NCBI GenBank assembly: GCA_004194705.1
Contig: SADC01000428.1
Coordinates: forward strand, 1 to 64,000
Source of the DNA: Ditylenchus dipsaci
Taxonomy: Eukaryota > Nematoda > Chromadorea > Rhabditida > Anguinidae
Direction: 5' to 3'
Length of the DNA stretch: 64,000 nucleotides
The position numbers and the translations under genes were made by a program. This document shows positions 1 to 10,644 of this stretch, in pieces (within the stretch, counting starts at the first letter, position 1; each line of letters opens with the position of its first letter). Below the pieces are notes generated by a model, which was not told the DNA's origin, did not search any database, and worked only from the letters and a program-made list of their open reading frames with translations.

Positions 1-1018
1 AATGTTTTATGTATTCTTCCTTAAAAACTGAAAAGGCGAGACTATGCACTAAACGCACAAAAATCAAAAGTAAGCCTGAAAATCGGGATTTCGGTATTTC
101 AACAAATACCCACACGGTTTTAGATACGGTAGCATGGTTTGTTTTTTATTTTGAAATGAATTTTATTTTTAAAGCTATGCAGCAGACTGGTAGCGTACCG
201 CACCTAAGATTTCGGGATTCGGGTAGCGAAAATTGGTATTTTGGACTCACAAAAGCTGATTTGGCAGACAATTCATTTGTTTTAAAATTCGACTAAACAT
301 TTTTGTTCATCAGCGCTTTCCATGTGGATATCCACCTACCAGGGGTAACCCACCAGGCGGGTACCGCCTATAGAGTTTTATAAAAAGGCCGCGGCCGGTA
401 CTCACACACCTATTCCAGTGTTCGGACTTAGCGTGAGATGCCGTATTTCCTGTATAGGGTGGCCGGCGTCCTATAATTTCGTTTGGAAGGAAGAATTTGG
501 TGCGGCACATCAAAATGTCCCGGCAATCAAACGGCCCGGAATCAAAATGGGCGTGTCCGCATTTTTCGGCCATTTACCTAAAAAAAATCTGACGGCGGAG
601 GGGGCACGTGCCCCGACCTGCCCCCCCTTCCCCCGCCTACGCCACTGACCACACGAGGTGAATAACCTTTTGGAAAATATGCGAAAATTTATATTTGATA
701 AGGTCTAAGGAGTGTTTATAAATAATAAAAATTGTAACTTATACCTTTACGATTCTAGGAAAACACAAAAGGATACACACAAACAGCTGACTGGTGGTCT
801 TTTGGAAGAATTATTGTGGCAAATGTTAGCTGGAACATCTCAGTTAGGAAAGAGTACAAATTCAATATTTGAAGGAAAGGTTCAATTTTGCTCTTGACTA
901 CAAGTTTTTAAAAAAATTATATTTCGTTGCAGTATTTTTGTCTTTTTCAGTTCACTCAAGACATTAAGTCAAAAAATTTAAATTTTTTTTTTACCAGTTA
1001 GCCATTGATTTAACGATA
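1..1018. other. Intergenic, no gene seen
   Basis: I see no convincing gene. Short open frames lack splice or family support. Around 590-645 there is a GC-rich stretch ending in a CGCCTACGCCACTGAC-like motif that resembles the end of a DNA transposon, but I find no partner end. The rest is AT-rich and featureless. Confidence 0.6.
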
Positions 1019-1442
1019 CAGTCGCCTCTCGATATAACGGCACCCCAAAAGTTCGTTCCGCCTAGGGTCCGACACTTTTTTACTCTATTTTTGAAGTCTT
1101 TTGCCAGTTGTCTTTGGCTAGTCTAGTCGGAAATATTGCAAGGATTCAGATTTTGCCGGTCGTTTTTTGTAAATGGGAACAGTTTTTCCAAAAAGACCCA
1201 CGCCTCTCGATATAACGGCACCTAATTTTCAAAAAAGGGTGCGTTATATCGAGAGGCGCGGGTCTTTTTGGCAAAAACTGTTGCCATTTCAAAAAACGAC
1301 CCGCAAAATCGGAATCCTTGCGATATTTCCAACTAGAATAGCCAAGACAACTGGCAAAAGACTTCAAAAATAGAGGTAAAAATGTCGACCTGGCGAGGCG
1401 GGAACGAACTTTTGGGGGTGCCGTTATATCGAGAGGCGACTG
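1019..1442. mobile_element. Tigger/pogo-type miniature element (MITE)
   Basis: The ends are CAGTCGCCTCTCGATATAAC and its inverse, flanked by TA (1017-1018 and 1443-1444), as expected for Tc1/mariner-superfamily insertions. Just inside each end lies AGTTCGTTCC...GGGTCCGACA-type sequence, shared with the elements at 9,292, 10,739, 22,799 and 40,947. The whole element is palindromic, with a second pair of Tigger-like ends near 1,200-1,262. There is no coding capacity. It was probably mobilised by a Tigger transposase such as the one at 62,130. Confidence 0.9.
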
Positions 1443-2339
1443 TACTCCTAAAGTGAAGCTTTCTTTTACAGGGTGACACGCGAAAACATTCAAAACATTG
1501 GCCCCATCGATTTTCTCTGAAAATTGGTAGCAGCTAACTGGTAGCTCTCCATACGAAACACAAAATATTGCGTTTAAAACAGGGTACCCCAATGTACTTT
1601 CTTAAAAATTTGTCTTTTTTGAGACCCAAAATCTTTTTTATTTTTGAGATTCTCGTCCTAAAATTCTTTTTTTTCGATGCTCAAAATTGTAATTTTCTGA
1701 CAAATGTTTTTTTTTTTCAAAAATTTGAGTCTCAAGCCTGGTTTAAAAAAAATAAAATAAGTTGCAAATAAAAATATTTTGAAAATTTCCCAATTTCATC
1801 CGGTCACGCTTCAAGCCAGATATGAGACGCTCTTTGAAGAAGTGCGCTATTACAGGTGGTGCCCCGGAATTTAAAAGAAGTTCTGAATTTGAACCATGTG
1901 TTAATTTTCCAACTCGGTTTCTGAAAACACAAGGCCTTTTAATTTCAGCTATGGTTTTGTTAGCAACCAAGTTTTGAATCCGTACAGAGTTTCAATGAAA
2001 GGAAAATTTTGAATTTCCGGACACCACGTGTAATAGGATGGTCCTTGAACAGTACACACCCTGATTGCAGTAACTTTCTCGATAGACCAAAATTTCAATG
2101 TTGAATACAATGGTGTTATTGTGTTTTTTCCGATTAAGTACTTTAGAGGGTTCAAACACGCCTTTTTCGCAACGCAATCCTTATGGACGCATTGTCAACA
2201 TGCAGACAGTCACACTTTCGATAGAAGATACAATATTTAAATGAAGAAAAACTCATTTTGAAAGCTCATGATGTCAGCTTTCTAAAGTGTGGTCGATCGA
2301 TAAAGAAGTCTTCATCGAAAAAAGCATATTTGCACTAAA
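1443..2339. other. Intergenic with an old dispersed repeat
   Basis: No gene seen. About 1,800-2,045 is a degraded fold-back containing AGGTGGTGCCCCGGAATT and its inverse. Related copies occur at 27,205-27,533 and 31,037-31,260, so this is an old dispersed non-coding repeat. Confidence 0.5.
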
Positions 2340-3365
2340 GTACGAAGATCTTACTATTATGAAAATCTGGACCCTACCGGAGTATACCCCCCCCAATGAA
2401 TTTTTTTTTAAAGTGTTTTTAATACCCTATATCGACCCAAAATTGCCTCGGAAATTCAAAAAGACATTATTTTTGAGTTCTGGTTAATAAAAAATTGAGT
2501 TTGGACATTTTGAAAATTTCGACCATTTGCCTGTTTTGGCATGTTTTGGTCACTGGAGCTGGGCAAAAATAGTCTCTAATGCATTTTTGTTCAAGAGTCT
2601 TCTCGGAATTATGTCTAAGGTAAGTGAGTGGCGCAGATCTCTAACCATCCAAGCCTCCTGCACCCTTCGGTTGCGCAGGGGGCTTGGTTGCTTGGGGCTG
2701 AGATGCGGACCCACATACCTTAAACACAGATCACTCGAGAGTGACTCTGGATGCATGAAAAAAGCATGCATACCAGAGTTTATTTATGCGCGAGCCCCAG
2801 TATTTAAAACTATGTTCATCTATTTCCTTTTTACACTGAATAAGCCCTTTTCGGTCCTTCCCCACCCTAATATGTCCCTAAATCTCTTCAAAAATGGTCA
2901 ATAAATAGGTATATTGGATGGTCCAAAACTCAATTTTTTATTGACTAGAACACAAAATAATGCCTTTTTCGAGCTTTTGAGACAATTTTAGGTCGATATA
3001 GGGTGTTGGAAACACTTAAAAAAATTTCATTTGGTGGGGGGGGGGGGGTATACTCCGTAGCGCCAAAATCTGACATTTTCAGAAAAAGTCCGTCAAACTT
3101 CTATATATTGCATTATAACGAAAAACGAACATTACCATTTGACAGAGTAGAAAAACTGCACCTAGCACAAATCTAGCACAATTTTTTTATAAAGTATTTT
3201 TTTGATTTGTTCAGGACTAATGCTGAGAACTTTCTTGTGTCAAATCCATTGACGAAACTTTCTGATGCAGTTTTTCTGCTCTGTCAAATGATTATGTTCG
3301 CTTTTTCGTTATATTGCATTATAGAATTTTGACGGACTTTTTTAGAAAATGCCAGATTTTCATAA
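2340..3365. repeat. Nested fold-back repeat
   Basis: Sequence at about 2,340-2,520 (poly-C tract, TATATCGACCC, AAAAATTGAGTTT) returns inverted at about 2,925-3,095 (poly-G tract). A second inverted pair around a TTTGACAGAG motif spans about 3,095-3,365. The centre (2,600-2,850) belongs to a dispersed family marked by GCATGCATACCAGAGTTTAT and CAAGCCTCCTGCACCC, seen again at 25,960-26,135, 42,060-42,320 and 47,890-48,150. No coding sequence is seen. Confidence 0.7.
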
Positions 3366-4261
3366 TTTTGAAGATCTAAATTCAAACTAACTGCCATTTC
3401 CAAATTCCGGGCAGGGCAAAAAACTCTTTATTCATGACTTTAAATTTAAGGTACTTGCCTAAAAAAGTATCAGAATATGCAAAAGATTTCGTCCAAAACT
3501 TCAAGACACTAGTTCTGACAGAAGATTAGGTGCTAATGGAGCAGAAAGAAGTTGTAAACCACCCTTTTTTCGGAGACAAAATGGATTGGCAAAAACTTGA
3601 GGCAAAAGAAGTAAAAGATGACGGCTAAACTATCTTAAAGGGTATTGACTCAAAAGAAACATTTCATGCATTTCTAAACCTTTCACCCCGAGAAATACAA
3701 AAAAAGGCTGAGTTTTTCATCCGGTCATGACGAAAAAAATCGTTTTTTTAGAAATGGGGGTTTGAACATAGATTTGTCAAGGAGGGCATACTGCGTAAAA
3801 AAATTCTGGTGTAAATTTGGTAAAACGTGCTATTTCATGCATTCAGATCTATTTCGGAGTAATTCGTGTCTCAGCTATGTATGTGTGGCGCATCTTAATC
3901 CGAAAACACTTGCTCTTTCGTAAAAAAAGGAGGCTTAAAGGAGGCTTAAAGGGTTCTCTTACACCACAGACTTAACCGGCAACATGAATCATAGTATTCA
4001 AATGCATTCAAATTTCTTTTTGACCAGCTCTAGTGACCAAAAGCCTGCTAGAATACACTCAACTAGACATTTACCTTGGTCCTCCAAGGCAAAAGCACAA
4101 ATTTTGGCCAATTTTTTATTACAAGACCTGCGACAGTGCCGACAACTAGAATTTCACACGTTTGAATACGCTTACCTGGAAAGTATTTTCAGTAGACTAA
4201 TATCTAATTTATCAAAAATTCGAGGCCAGCACTGGGACTCGAAGCTACAAACAACAAGACT
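3366..4261. other. Intergenic
   Basis: No gene supported. About 3,830-3,960 resembles the dispersed family of 2,600-2,850. At 4,139-4,180 there is a fragment (AATTTCACACGTTTGAATA) matching the ends of the inverted repeat at 32,271-32,585. Confidence 0.5.
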
Positions 4262-4600
4262 ACTGCTGGCAATCCGCTCCGCCTCCGAGCCAGATCCGGA
4301 GCGAAAATTTTAGCCTCCAGAGCTGGGAGTCTGACCCGGAGCGCAATTTTGAATCAAGGAAGCGGAAGCCAAATCCGGAGGGTGAATTTTGTATCGATAG
4401 AGCCGGGAGCCAGATCCGGAGCGGAAAATCTGGATTCTCGGAGCCATTTGGACCAGTTTTTCGTAGTAACCCGAAAAGTTTGTGCTCCGAGCCGAAGCCA
4501 GATCTGAGAGCAAGATTCGAATTATGGGAACGAGAGCCAGATCCGGATCGTGAAGTTTTATCGATGGAGGCGGTAGCCAGATCCGGAGCGGGAAACTTTG
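4262..4600. repeat. Degenerate minisatellite
   Basis: Roughly 50-60 bp imperfect tandem units, each carrying GAGCCAGATCCGGAGCG followed by AAATTTTG-like sequence and an ATCGAT. At least six units are recognisable. The array gives open frames on both strands, which I take as by-products of the periodicity rather than genes. Confidence 0.75.
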
Positions 4601-5015
4601 AAATGCCAGCACTGACATCGACCAACTGCCGCGCTTTACACTACACGGGGTCTCAGAATCCTGAAAGTGAGTTTTGTCATTAATTTTGTATGAGGTCAGC
4701 TAAATTTTTCATTTTCGATGACACCCGATACTCTAAACGAAAGTTGAGAATTTCCCCTTTCAGAAAATACAGACCAAATTTTGCAGATCAGAGATTTTCA
4801 GGAAGAAAAAAAAGAAAAGGCTCTATCAAAATAGAAAATGAACTGACAACGGTAAAAATAGAGCTTTTTATTCTCTCTTTTTCTAAACTCTCTAATTTGT
4901 AATATTCGGTCTGTATTTTCTGAAAGAGGAGGCCCCAGCCTGCATTTGGGGTGCCAGATGTTATCACGACCAAGTAGCATGTATATAGTTTGATCAGTCT
5001 ATTATAGAATGAGTA

Positions 5016-5264
5016 CCGTATTTTCTCTAATAGCGCGCATGCTCTAATAAGCGCGCACCCCTTACTTTGAGGGCTCACATCTCAGCTTAGAGACTTTTTC
5101 TGCATAGCTGTTCAATGCATTTTCTTATCTCCCACGAGCTCTACCAATTCCACTTTTTAGATTTTGGTTGAGACCCGAAATTTTTGAGATTGACCCAAAA
5201 ATTTTCAGATTTTTGGGGGTTTGAAAAAAAAAGCGCGCCGGCGCGCTTATTAGAGGAAGTACGG
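5016..5264. mobile_element. CCGTATTT-family MITE
   Basis: Ends CCGTATTTTCTCTAATAGCG and the inverse ...GAGGAAGTACGG, flanked by TA at 5014-5015 and 5265-5266. The interior (CTCCCACGAGCTCTACC) is the same subfamily as the element at 57,312-57,561. Non-coding. The family boundaries are fixed by the filled/empty site at 38,452. Confidence 0.85.
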
Positions 5265-5484
5265 TAACTTTTTTTTAAAAATAACAACACCTTTAAAAAA
5301 TAAAAATAAATGTCCGCGCTCATTCAAACGTCTGAAATTCTCGTTGTCGGCAACGGCGATGGTCTTTTAAAGGATCTATTTTAGCTTTTCAAACAACCTT
5401 GAACAAAGAATTTAGGGCGAAATTACACAGACTGAAAACCGGGTAGAGCCACTTCACTGCGAACCGTGCAACCCTACACCTATA

Positions 5485-5529
5485 CTGTATTTTCTCTATT
5501 CCCGTGTGGGTTAAATAGAGAAAATACGG
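5485..5529. mobile_element. 45-bp micro-MITE of the CCGTATTT family
   Basis: Only about 45 bp. CTGTATTTTCTCTATT and the inverse AATAGAGAAAATACGG are separated by about 13 bp and flanked by TA on both sides (5483-5484, 5530-5531). It is almost nothing but terminal repeats. Confidence 0.7.
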
Positions 5530-6149
5530 TACATGAAAAGTGTGGTGAAAGCGTATGTGAAAAATTTTCAAAAAATTATCAGTGGACTAAAGAAGTGCTA
5601 AGAAATGCATAAAATTTTTTTTTGAGAAAGTAACCGTTTTAGTAGTTTTGCCAAGTAAAATGTACACGGAAAATATATTAAAAACATTTTTTAGTTAAAA
5701 CCACCATTTCTGCCTAGAGTGGAACAAATGACCCAACAAAGTTAGACAACTATATTAAAAACAGAGGAAGTCGTTTAGAAAAATTAGCTAAAATTTTTGT
5801 TTGTAAAATTTTAAGTGTCAAAAATTAATATACCACACATCTCTAATAGCTTTGAAGTGCCAAGCTATCTCCTAAGCAGCTCTACAGGGTGTGTCAAAAA
5901 AACTTGACCACCTTAAAAAAATTTATGTACGTAACACCTTGCCGGCGATTTTCGAATTTTAGGCCCTAACCATTGTAAATCTCCAACTTCACTTTGGATA
6001 CTGTGCATACCGTAATACTCTAATAAACGGAGATCTCCGTTTATTTTTCAACCCTCCTGGAGGGTCTCCGTTTATTAGAGAGTCTCCGTTTATTAGAGAG
6101 TCTCCGTTTATTTTCAACTTCAAAACAGTTTGATTTGAATTCTGTTATG

Positions 6150-6710
6150 TCTCAAAAAGAATTCAAAAACAAAATTCGTTCAAAACAAGGTTGGAAAGAA
6201 ATATCGAAGGAAACCATTGTGAAATCATTTGAAGGTTTGTTTCTTTTAAGTTGAGTTGATGATTGCAACACATTACCCTCATTCTCTTATTCTTTTCAGT
6301 CTGCGCATTGACTACTCCGATTGACGGCTCGGGAGATGACAAGATCACGTGCTTCAAACCGGACGGATCCATCGCAGCCAGACATTTTCTACTATATTAG
6401 AATTTATCGCGCGACATTTTCTATTATTTTCGGTTAAATTCGAGCGAATTTACCGAATTTCACCGAAAAATAATAGAAAATGCGCGCGACAAATTCACTA
6501 TAATAGAAAATGTCTGGCTGCCGGATCCATCGGCACAGAAGGATTGCAGCTTCTGAAAGAATTTAGAGCTCAACAGATGGCTGGTGACGGAAGCAACGAC
6601 TCTGAAGATGCGGGTATCGAGGAAGACGAGGAGGAACCGAATTTGAGATGTTGGCTGATGATGAACAGTTTTTGTTTGTTGAATAAATGTCTGTCGATTC
6701 TTTTCTTTCT
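6150..6710 (+). pseudogene. Pogo-like transposase C-terminus (broken)
   Basis: An exon reading ...GWKEISKETIVKSFEG ends at a GT donor near 6,234. After TTCTTTTCAG (about 6,299) it continues ALTTPIDGSGDDKITC. The pattern W..IS.E.I..SF..C.....DGS.DD is what I know from the end of the DDE region in pogo/Tigger-like transposases. The frame is interrupted at 6,374 by a 148-bp MITE and resumes GTEGLQLLKEFRAQQ with an acidic tail. A further one-base shift is needed to read TEFEMLADDEQF to a stop. The N-terminal and catalytic parts are absent, so it cannot be functional. Confidence 0.6.
6374..6521. mobile_element. Mutator-like MITE with 10-bp target duplication
   Basis: A 148-bp near-perfect palindrome with ends GCAGCCAGACATTTTCTA and the inverse. 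It is flanked by the exact 10-bp direct repeat CGGATCCATC at 6364-6373 and 6522-6531. Duplications of 9-10 bp are characteristic of Mutator-like elements. It sits inside the transposase coding sequence, and removing it with one target copy restores continuity of the protein. Confidence 0.85.
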
Positions 6711-6989
6711 CGCTTATCGTCAATATACGTCGTTCAAAATTGTTTGGTCGAATTGTATTGCACGATTTTATTGTACTGGGGTCTCCGTTTATTAGAGGGT
6801 CTCCTTTTATTTTTCAACCCTCCTCGGAGAGTCTCCGTTTATTAGAGAGTCTCCTTTTATTAGAGAGTCTCCGTTTATTAGAGTATTTACGGTAATGACC
6901 CAAAAATTAGCAAAAGCTTTATTCACTATGAACAGACAATATATTCAACAGCAACAGAGACTATTATTCAAAATGCTTCTCAGCCGGGG

Positions 6990-7370
6990 GGAGCGGCTAA
7001 AATTGCGCGCCAACTTTTTTCTTTTAGGCAAAAAGACGAATTTTCAAATAATTTTTTTAAAAGTGATGATACTATCAGTAGCCTAAAATTCTAGTTTCTT
7101 ATAAAGTATCATTTGTTGAAACATGCTTGCGAAATATGGCCCAAAAAACTAAAAGTATAAAACAAATCAGGAAAAAGTGATCCTTTTCTGATTTGTTTCA
7201 TACTTCTAGTTTTTTGCCATATTTTGAGAGCATGTTTTCACAAAAGATACGTTCTAAGAAGTTAGAATCTTGGGGCTGCCTGATAATATCATCACTTTTC
7301 AAAAATTATTAAAATCTTGCCTCTTCGACTAAAAGAAAAAAGTTGGCGCGCAATTTTGCGCCGCGCATTT
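6990..7370. repeat. Long palindrome
   Basis: GCGGCTAAAATTGCGCGCCA at about 6,993 returns inverted as GTTGGCGCGCAATTTTG at about 7,342. Inner arms (AGTGATGATA, CTAGTTTTTTG, CTGATTTGTTTCATACTT) also pair around 7,190. Probably a fold-back transposon. Non-coding. Confidence 0.6.
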
Positions 7371-7691
7371 TTCGCCTCTCCTTCAGCGGTGATACATACA
7401 CGATAGGCTTTCCACTTCGACACAGGCAAACAAAAGCAGGTCGAAGATCTTGTTTTCTGATTTCAGAAAACTGAAAAATTCAAATTTTCTAAATTTTCAC
7501 AGAATCAGTATGGCTACAGTGCCACCACGTAAATTTTAATATAATAATGACACACAAAATAGAAAAACTGAAAAATTCTTCTGACACACCCTGTATCTGC
7601 TACCCCTCACTCTTTAATTCAAAAATATAATTGTAGCATTTTTCTTAAATAAATTTTTGTTTATGATTACTAGGCAAGTTGCTATTAAATC

Positions 7692-8267
7692 GGGCAAAAC
7701 TTTTTTCTGTCACAGATTTGATTTGTCACAGATTCACTTTTTTCTGTCACAGATTCACTTTTTTGTCACAGATTTGATTCTCGACACGAAACCCACAATT
7801 TTTAAATTTTTTTTGTGTGAAATTCAGGGGTGGGCAAGAGACCAAATGGCTCAGGACCCACTCCGGAATGCCAAAAGACCAAAATTATTGGGTTTTCGGG
7901 GTTTTTTTTTTTGAAAAATCGATTGAGCGGATCATATTTCAGGTCCGCTTAAAATTCCAGGGTTTTTGGTGGTTTTTGTGGTTCAGGGTGGAGTTGTGGG
8001 CGATTAAGCCCATCGGACCCGAAATCTGATCCGCTCAATCGGTTTTTCTCAAAAAGTTTACTCCCCTTTTAGTAAACCCCAGAAAACCCAATAATTTGGC
8101 CTTTTGGCCATTCCGGAGTGGGTCCTGAGCCATCTGGTTTTTGCCCACCCCTGAATTTCACACAAAAAATTAAAAATTGTGGATTTCGTGTCGAGAATCA
8201 AATCTGAGACAGATAAGAGGAAATCTGTGACAGAAAAGTGAATCTGTGACAGAAAAAAGTATTGCCC
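7692..8267. mobile_element. Mutator-like MITE
   Basis: Palindromic over its whole 576 bp. Ends GGGCAAAACTTTTTTCTGTC and the inverse ...AAAAAGTATTGCCC. Flanks TATTAAATC / TATTGAATC form a 9-bp target duplication with one mismatch. Subterminal repeats of TCTGTCACAGATT occur at each side. The element at 27,292-27,437 has similar ends. No coding sequence. Confidence 0.75.
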
Positions 8268-8400
8268 TATTGAATCTGTAGCTAAACTGATTGGCCAGGA
8301 ATTAGTTCACAACAACATAGCCACAAAACGTGATTTTGATTCAATGAAGTGCATGCTTATTAGTTGAATTGTTGAATTCTCAGTAAAAAAACGGATAAAT

Positions 8401-9203
8401 CTTTTTTTTGCCACCTTTTGGCTTTTTTCTGCCACATTTTTCGAGTTTTAGTCAAAGAAGCTTTTTTTTGCCACCTTTTGCCTTTTTCTGCCACCTTTTA
8501 CTTTTTTCTGCTACTTTTTGCTCTTATGTAGCATTATGTCATAATTTTCTGAATTTCACTGCTGAGCAAGGATGGACTGGGTATAAGAAGCTTCGCTCGA
8601 GTGTCTACAAGGTGCAGTCATCTCAGCTTTTTAATGGTCTCTACATTTGCAGCTGCTTCAAGGGAATGAAGGATCGCGTGTTTTTCAAGCACTCATTCGT
8701 AAGTTTTTTTTTTAATTAATTGTTCATTTATATTGATGCTATTAATATTCTTTTAGACTCTCATGTGTGCCAATCAAAGAGAAGCGTATCCGGAGGAGAT
8801 TACATACATTCCGATTGGGGGCAAGCGAAAGAGAGGAAGAAAACGGGGAGCTAGAGAAGGAGAAGCACTGGTTGTTGATGAGTAAAAAATGTTCTTCGTT
8901 ATTATTGTTTTCGCGGTTGATGTTGTCAGTTGGGTTAATTTTAATAAGTACTTATGGAAGAAAAGCTGTGAAAAAAGTAGAGAGGGGATCGTTAATCAAT
9001 GATATGTGAATAATTTTCTAACCGGTCAATTAAATTATGACATAATGCCATATAAAAAGTGAAAGGTGGCAGAAAAAAGCTAGAAAATGGCCGAAAAAAT
9101 CAAAAGGTGGCAGAAAAAGCAAAAAGGTAGCAGAAAAAAGCTTATTTGACCGAAACTAGAAAAAAATGGCAGAAAAAAGCGAAAAGGTGGCAGAAAAAAG
9201 CTT
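8401..9203 (+). mobile_element. Mutator-like element with long GCCACC-rich ends
   Basis: About 130-bp inverted ends made of iterated TTTTTTCTGCCACCTTTT units (8,401-8,530 and inverted 9,060-9,203). Between them are two exons of a Mutator-type transposase C-terminus. No clear target duplication is seen. Long subterminally repetitive inverted ends fit Mutator-like elements. Confidence 0.7.
8567..8885 (+). pseudogene. MULE transposase C-terminus, SWIM remnant
   Basis: Exon 1 (about 8,567-8,698) reads ...LFNGLYICSCFKGMKD.VFFKHSF to a GTAAGT donor. Exon 2 (8,757-8,885) reads MCANQREAYPEEITYIPIGG, then a basic KRKRGRKRG run, and ends at TAA. A CxC...xKH pattern followed by P.G.KRKRGR is the familiar tail of MULE transposases with a SWIM zinc finger. 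The third zinc ligand (usually C in CKH) is F here. The DDE catalytic part is missing, so this is an internally deleted relic. Confidence 0.6.
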
Positions 9204-9291
9204 CGTCCAAAAAAAATCAAGAGTTTTTCAAGAATTTATCTTGTGTTTCTAACAATTCCTTAACTTGATTATCAGAGGATTCAAGGGATTA

Positions 9292-9533
9292 CAGTCGACG
9301 CTCTCCATTGCGTCGCCTTAAATCCCAAAAAGCGACGCAATGAAGAGCGTTGCGGGTCTAAATGACAAAATTATCATGTTTCCGAGAAACGACCGCAAAA
9401 TCGGAATCCTTGCCATATTTCCGACAGACCGACGAATCAGTTGTGAAAAAAAACTTCAAAAATTGAGCTAAAGAAAGTGTCGACCCGAGGTGGGAACGAG
9501 CTTTTTGGGGGACGCAATGGAGAGCGTCGACTG
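9292..9533. mobile_element. Tigger-type MITE
   Basis: Ends CAGTCGACGCTCTCCATTGC and the inverse ...GAGAGCGTCGACTG, flanked by TA on both sides. The interior keeps the family motif CAAAATCGGAATCCTTGC and a GTGTCGACCCGAGG variant of GTGTCGGACCCTAGG. The left half is deleted relative to 1,019-1,442. Confidence 0.85.
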
Positions 9534-10338
9534 TATATGTGATTTTGCCATGCGATTTTGCCACAAAAAGCGCGAATTCAATTTTTTGCTGTTTTTGATC
9601 TTTTTCCTATTTTTGTAATTCTGAAAACACGTTTGAGCCAGTCTCAACATACTCGGCCTGAACCTGCCCTGCGCCTAAGCTTTATATGTTTTTATAATTT
9701 TTTAATTTTTTTCGCATTTTTTAACACAGATATAAAAAAGAATTGTCTGTTGGCTCCATTTAGCTAATGCTTACGAATTTTGCAAAAGTATGAAAGATTT
9801 ATTTGAAGCCTTTTTACCTTTCCATGTTTTATAAATAAACGACTTAACATTTTGAACAAGTGGTTTTTGACAGACAAGTTAATTGTATACCTCAAAGCAG
9901 ACATTTTCCTTCTTTTTATAAATAGATAACAAGGGTTTTTGTATGGAAAGATTTTAAAGTGTAACTTATTATTTAAAATGAAAAATATCAAGGATAATTA
10001 TAGTAATAATCAGATAATAATAATTTTTCGTAAAAATATGTCATTTGCGCTAAATTTGTTTGTGTTAGTCTTTTTGAAAATGATTGGAGAATTATTTGAA
10101 TTTAATTTATATATTTCGTGTGCTATGAGCTTATTTCTTAATATTTTTTTTAATATGGCTAATCTTTAAAAAACTGATAAGAAATGAGAATATATGGGTT
10201 AATATTGCTGCAGACTTGCTGCGCTGACATTTATATGGCTTTTTTGAATCTTGTTCTTCGACCAGTTAGTTTGTAATGCTTAAACTAGAAAAGGCAGTTG
10301 TAGTGATGCTGCATTAACCGCTCAACCCCCCCCCCCCC
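9534..10338. other. AT-rich intergenic
   Basis: No gene supported. About 9,640-9,690 carries a CATACTCGGCC...GCGCCTAAGC fragment of the hairpin family seen at 29,383-29,513. A hydrophobic open frame around 10,020-10,170 could be an early exon of a membrane protein, but splice signals and homology are too weak to call. Confidence 0.5.
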
Positions 10339-10550
10339 ATGGTTTTTCGCATCTCTTTACTTATTTTTGCTGGACTATTTGTAGACCACATGCAGTCAAC
10401 CTGTAGTCCACCCGTAGATCAGTCGCGCGCAATCGGCTTCGAACACTTCACATTTATGAGAGGATATTATATCGAACTAGGTCGAAAGCTTTGTATGCAG
10501 TTCTGTAAGATGGATACAAGAGTGGTTTGGACAAAGCAACCCTTGAAACC
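10339..10550 (+). CDS. Possible first exon, secreted protein
   Basis: The start codon at 10,339 follows a poly-C tract. Residues 1-20 (MVFRISLLIFAGLFVDHMQS) look like a signal peptide. The next 50 residues contain cysteines (TCSPP, KLCMQFCK) and the exon ends exactly at GTAAGT (10,551). I do not recognise a family. Downstream exons are not identifiable because transposon DNA begins at about 10,645. It may be the remains of a small secreted-protein gene or a chance frame. Confidence 0.3.
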
Positions 10551-10644
10551 GTAAGTCACATAAAAAATGACTTCCAGCCCAATATTTCACTCAAAACTGC
10601 GACTCAAGGTAACAAAAAGATTTTTTAGACTTCGTTAACAAAGA

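Larger units (their letters stand above)
6010..6892. mobile_element. CCGTATTT-family element with internal transposase exons
   Basis: Ends CCGTAATACTCTAATAAACG and the inverse (...GAGTATTTACGG), flanked by TA (6008-6009, 6893-6894). Subterminal CTCCGTTTATTAGAGAG repeats occur at both sides. Unlike the other family members it contains coding sequence, a pogo-like transposase C-terminus (separate entry). This links the whole CCGTATTT family to the IS630-Tc1-mariner/pogo lineage. A Mutator-like MITE is inserted in its coding part. Confidence 0.75.
5885..7593. mobile_element. Mariner-ended composite element
   Basis: CAGGGTGTGTCAAAAAAACT at 5885 and its inverse ending CTGACACACCCTG at 7593 are both flanked by TA. 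CAGGGTGTC ends recur at 60,900-61,268 and 38,332, and as a lone end at 12,420. Nested inside are the pogo-like element 6,010-6,892 and the palindrome at 6,990-7,370. The matching transposase class may be the relic at 52,500-53,010. Pairing of the two ends is inferred from inverted identity only. Confidence 0.55.

Noticed and set aside
4260..4683. Open frames on both strands over the minisatellite
   Set aside because: Periodic translation of a roughly 50-60 bp tandem repeat without other gene evidence.
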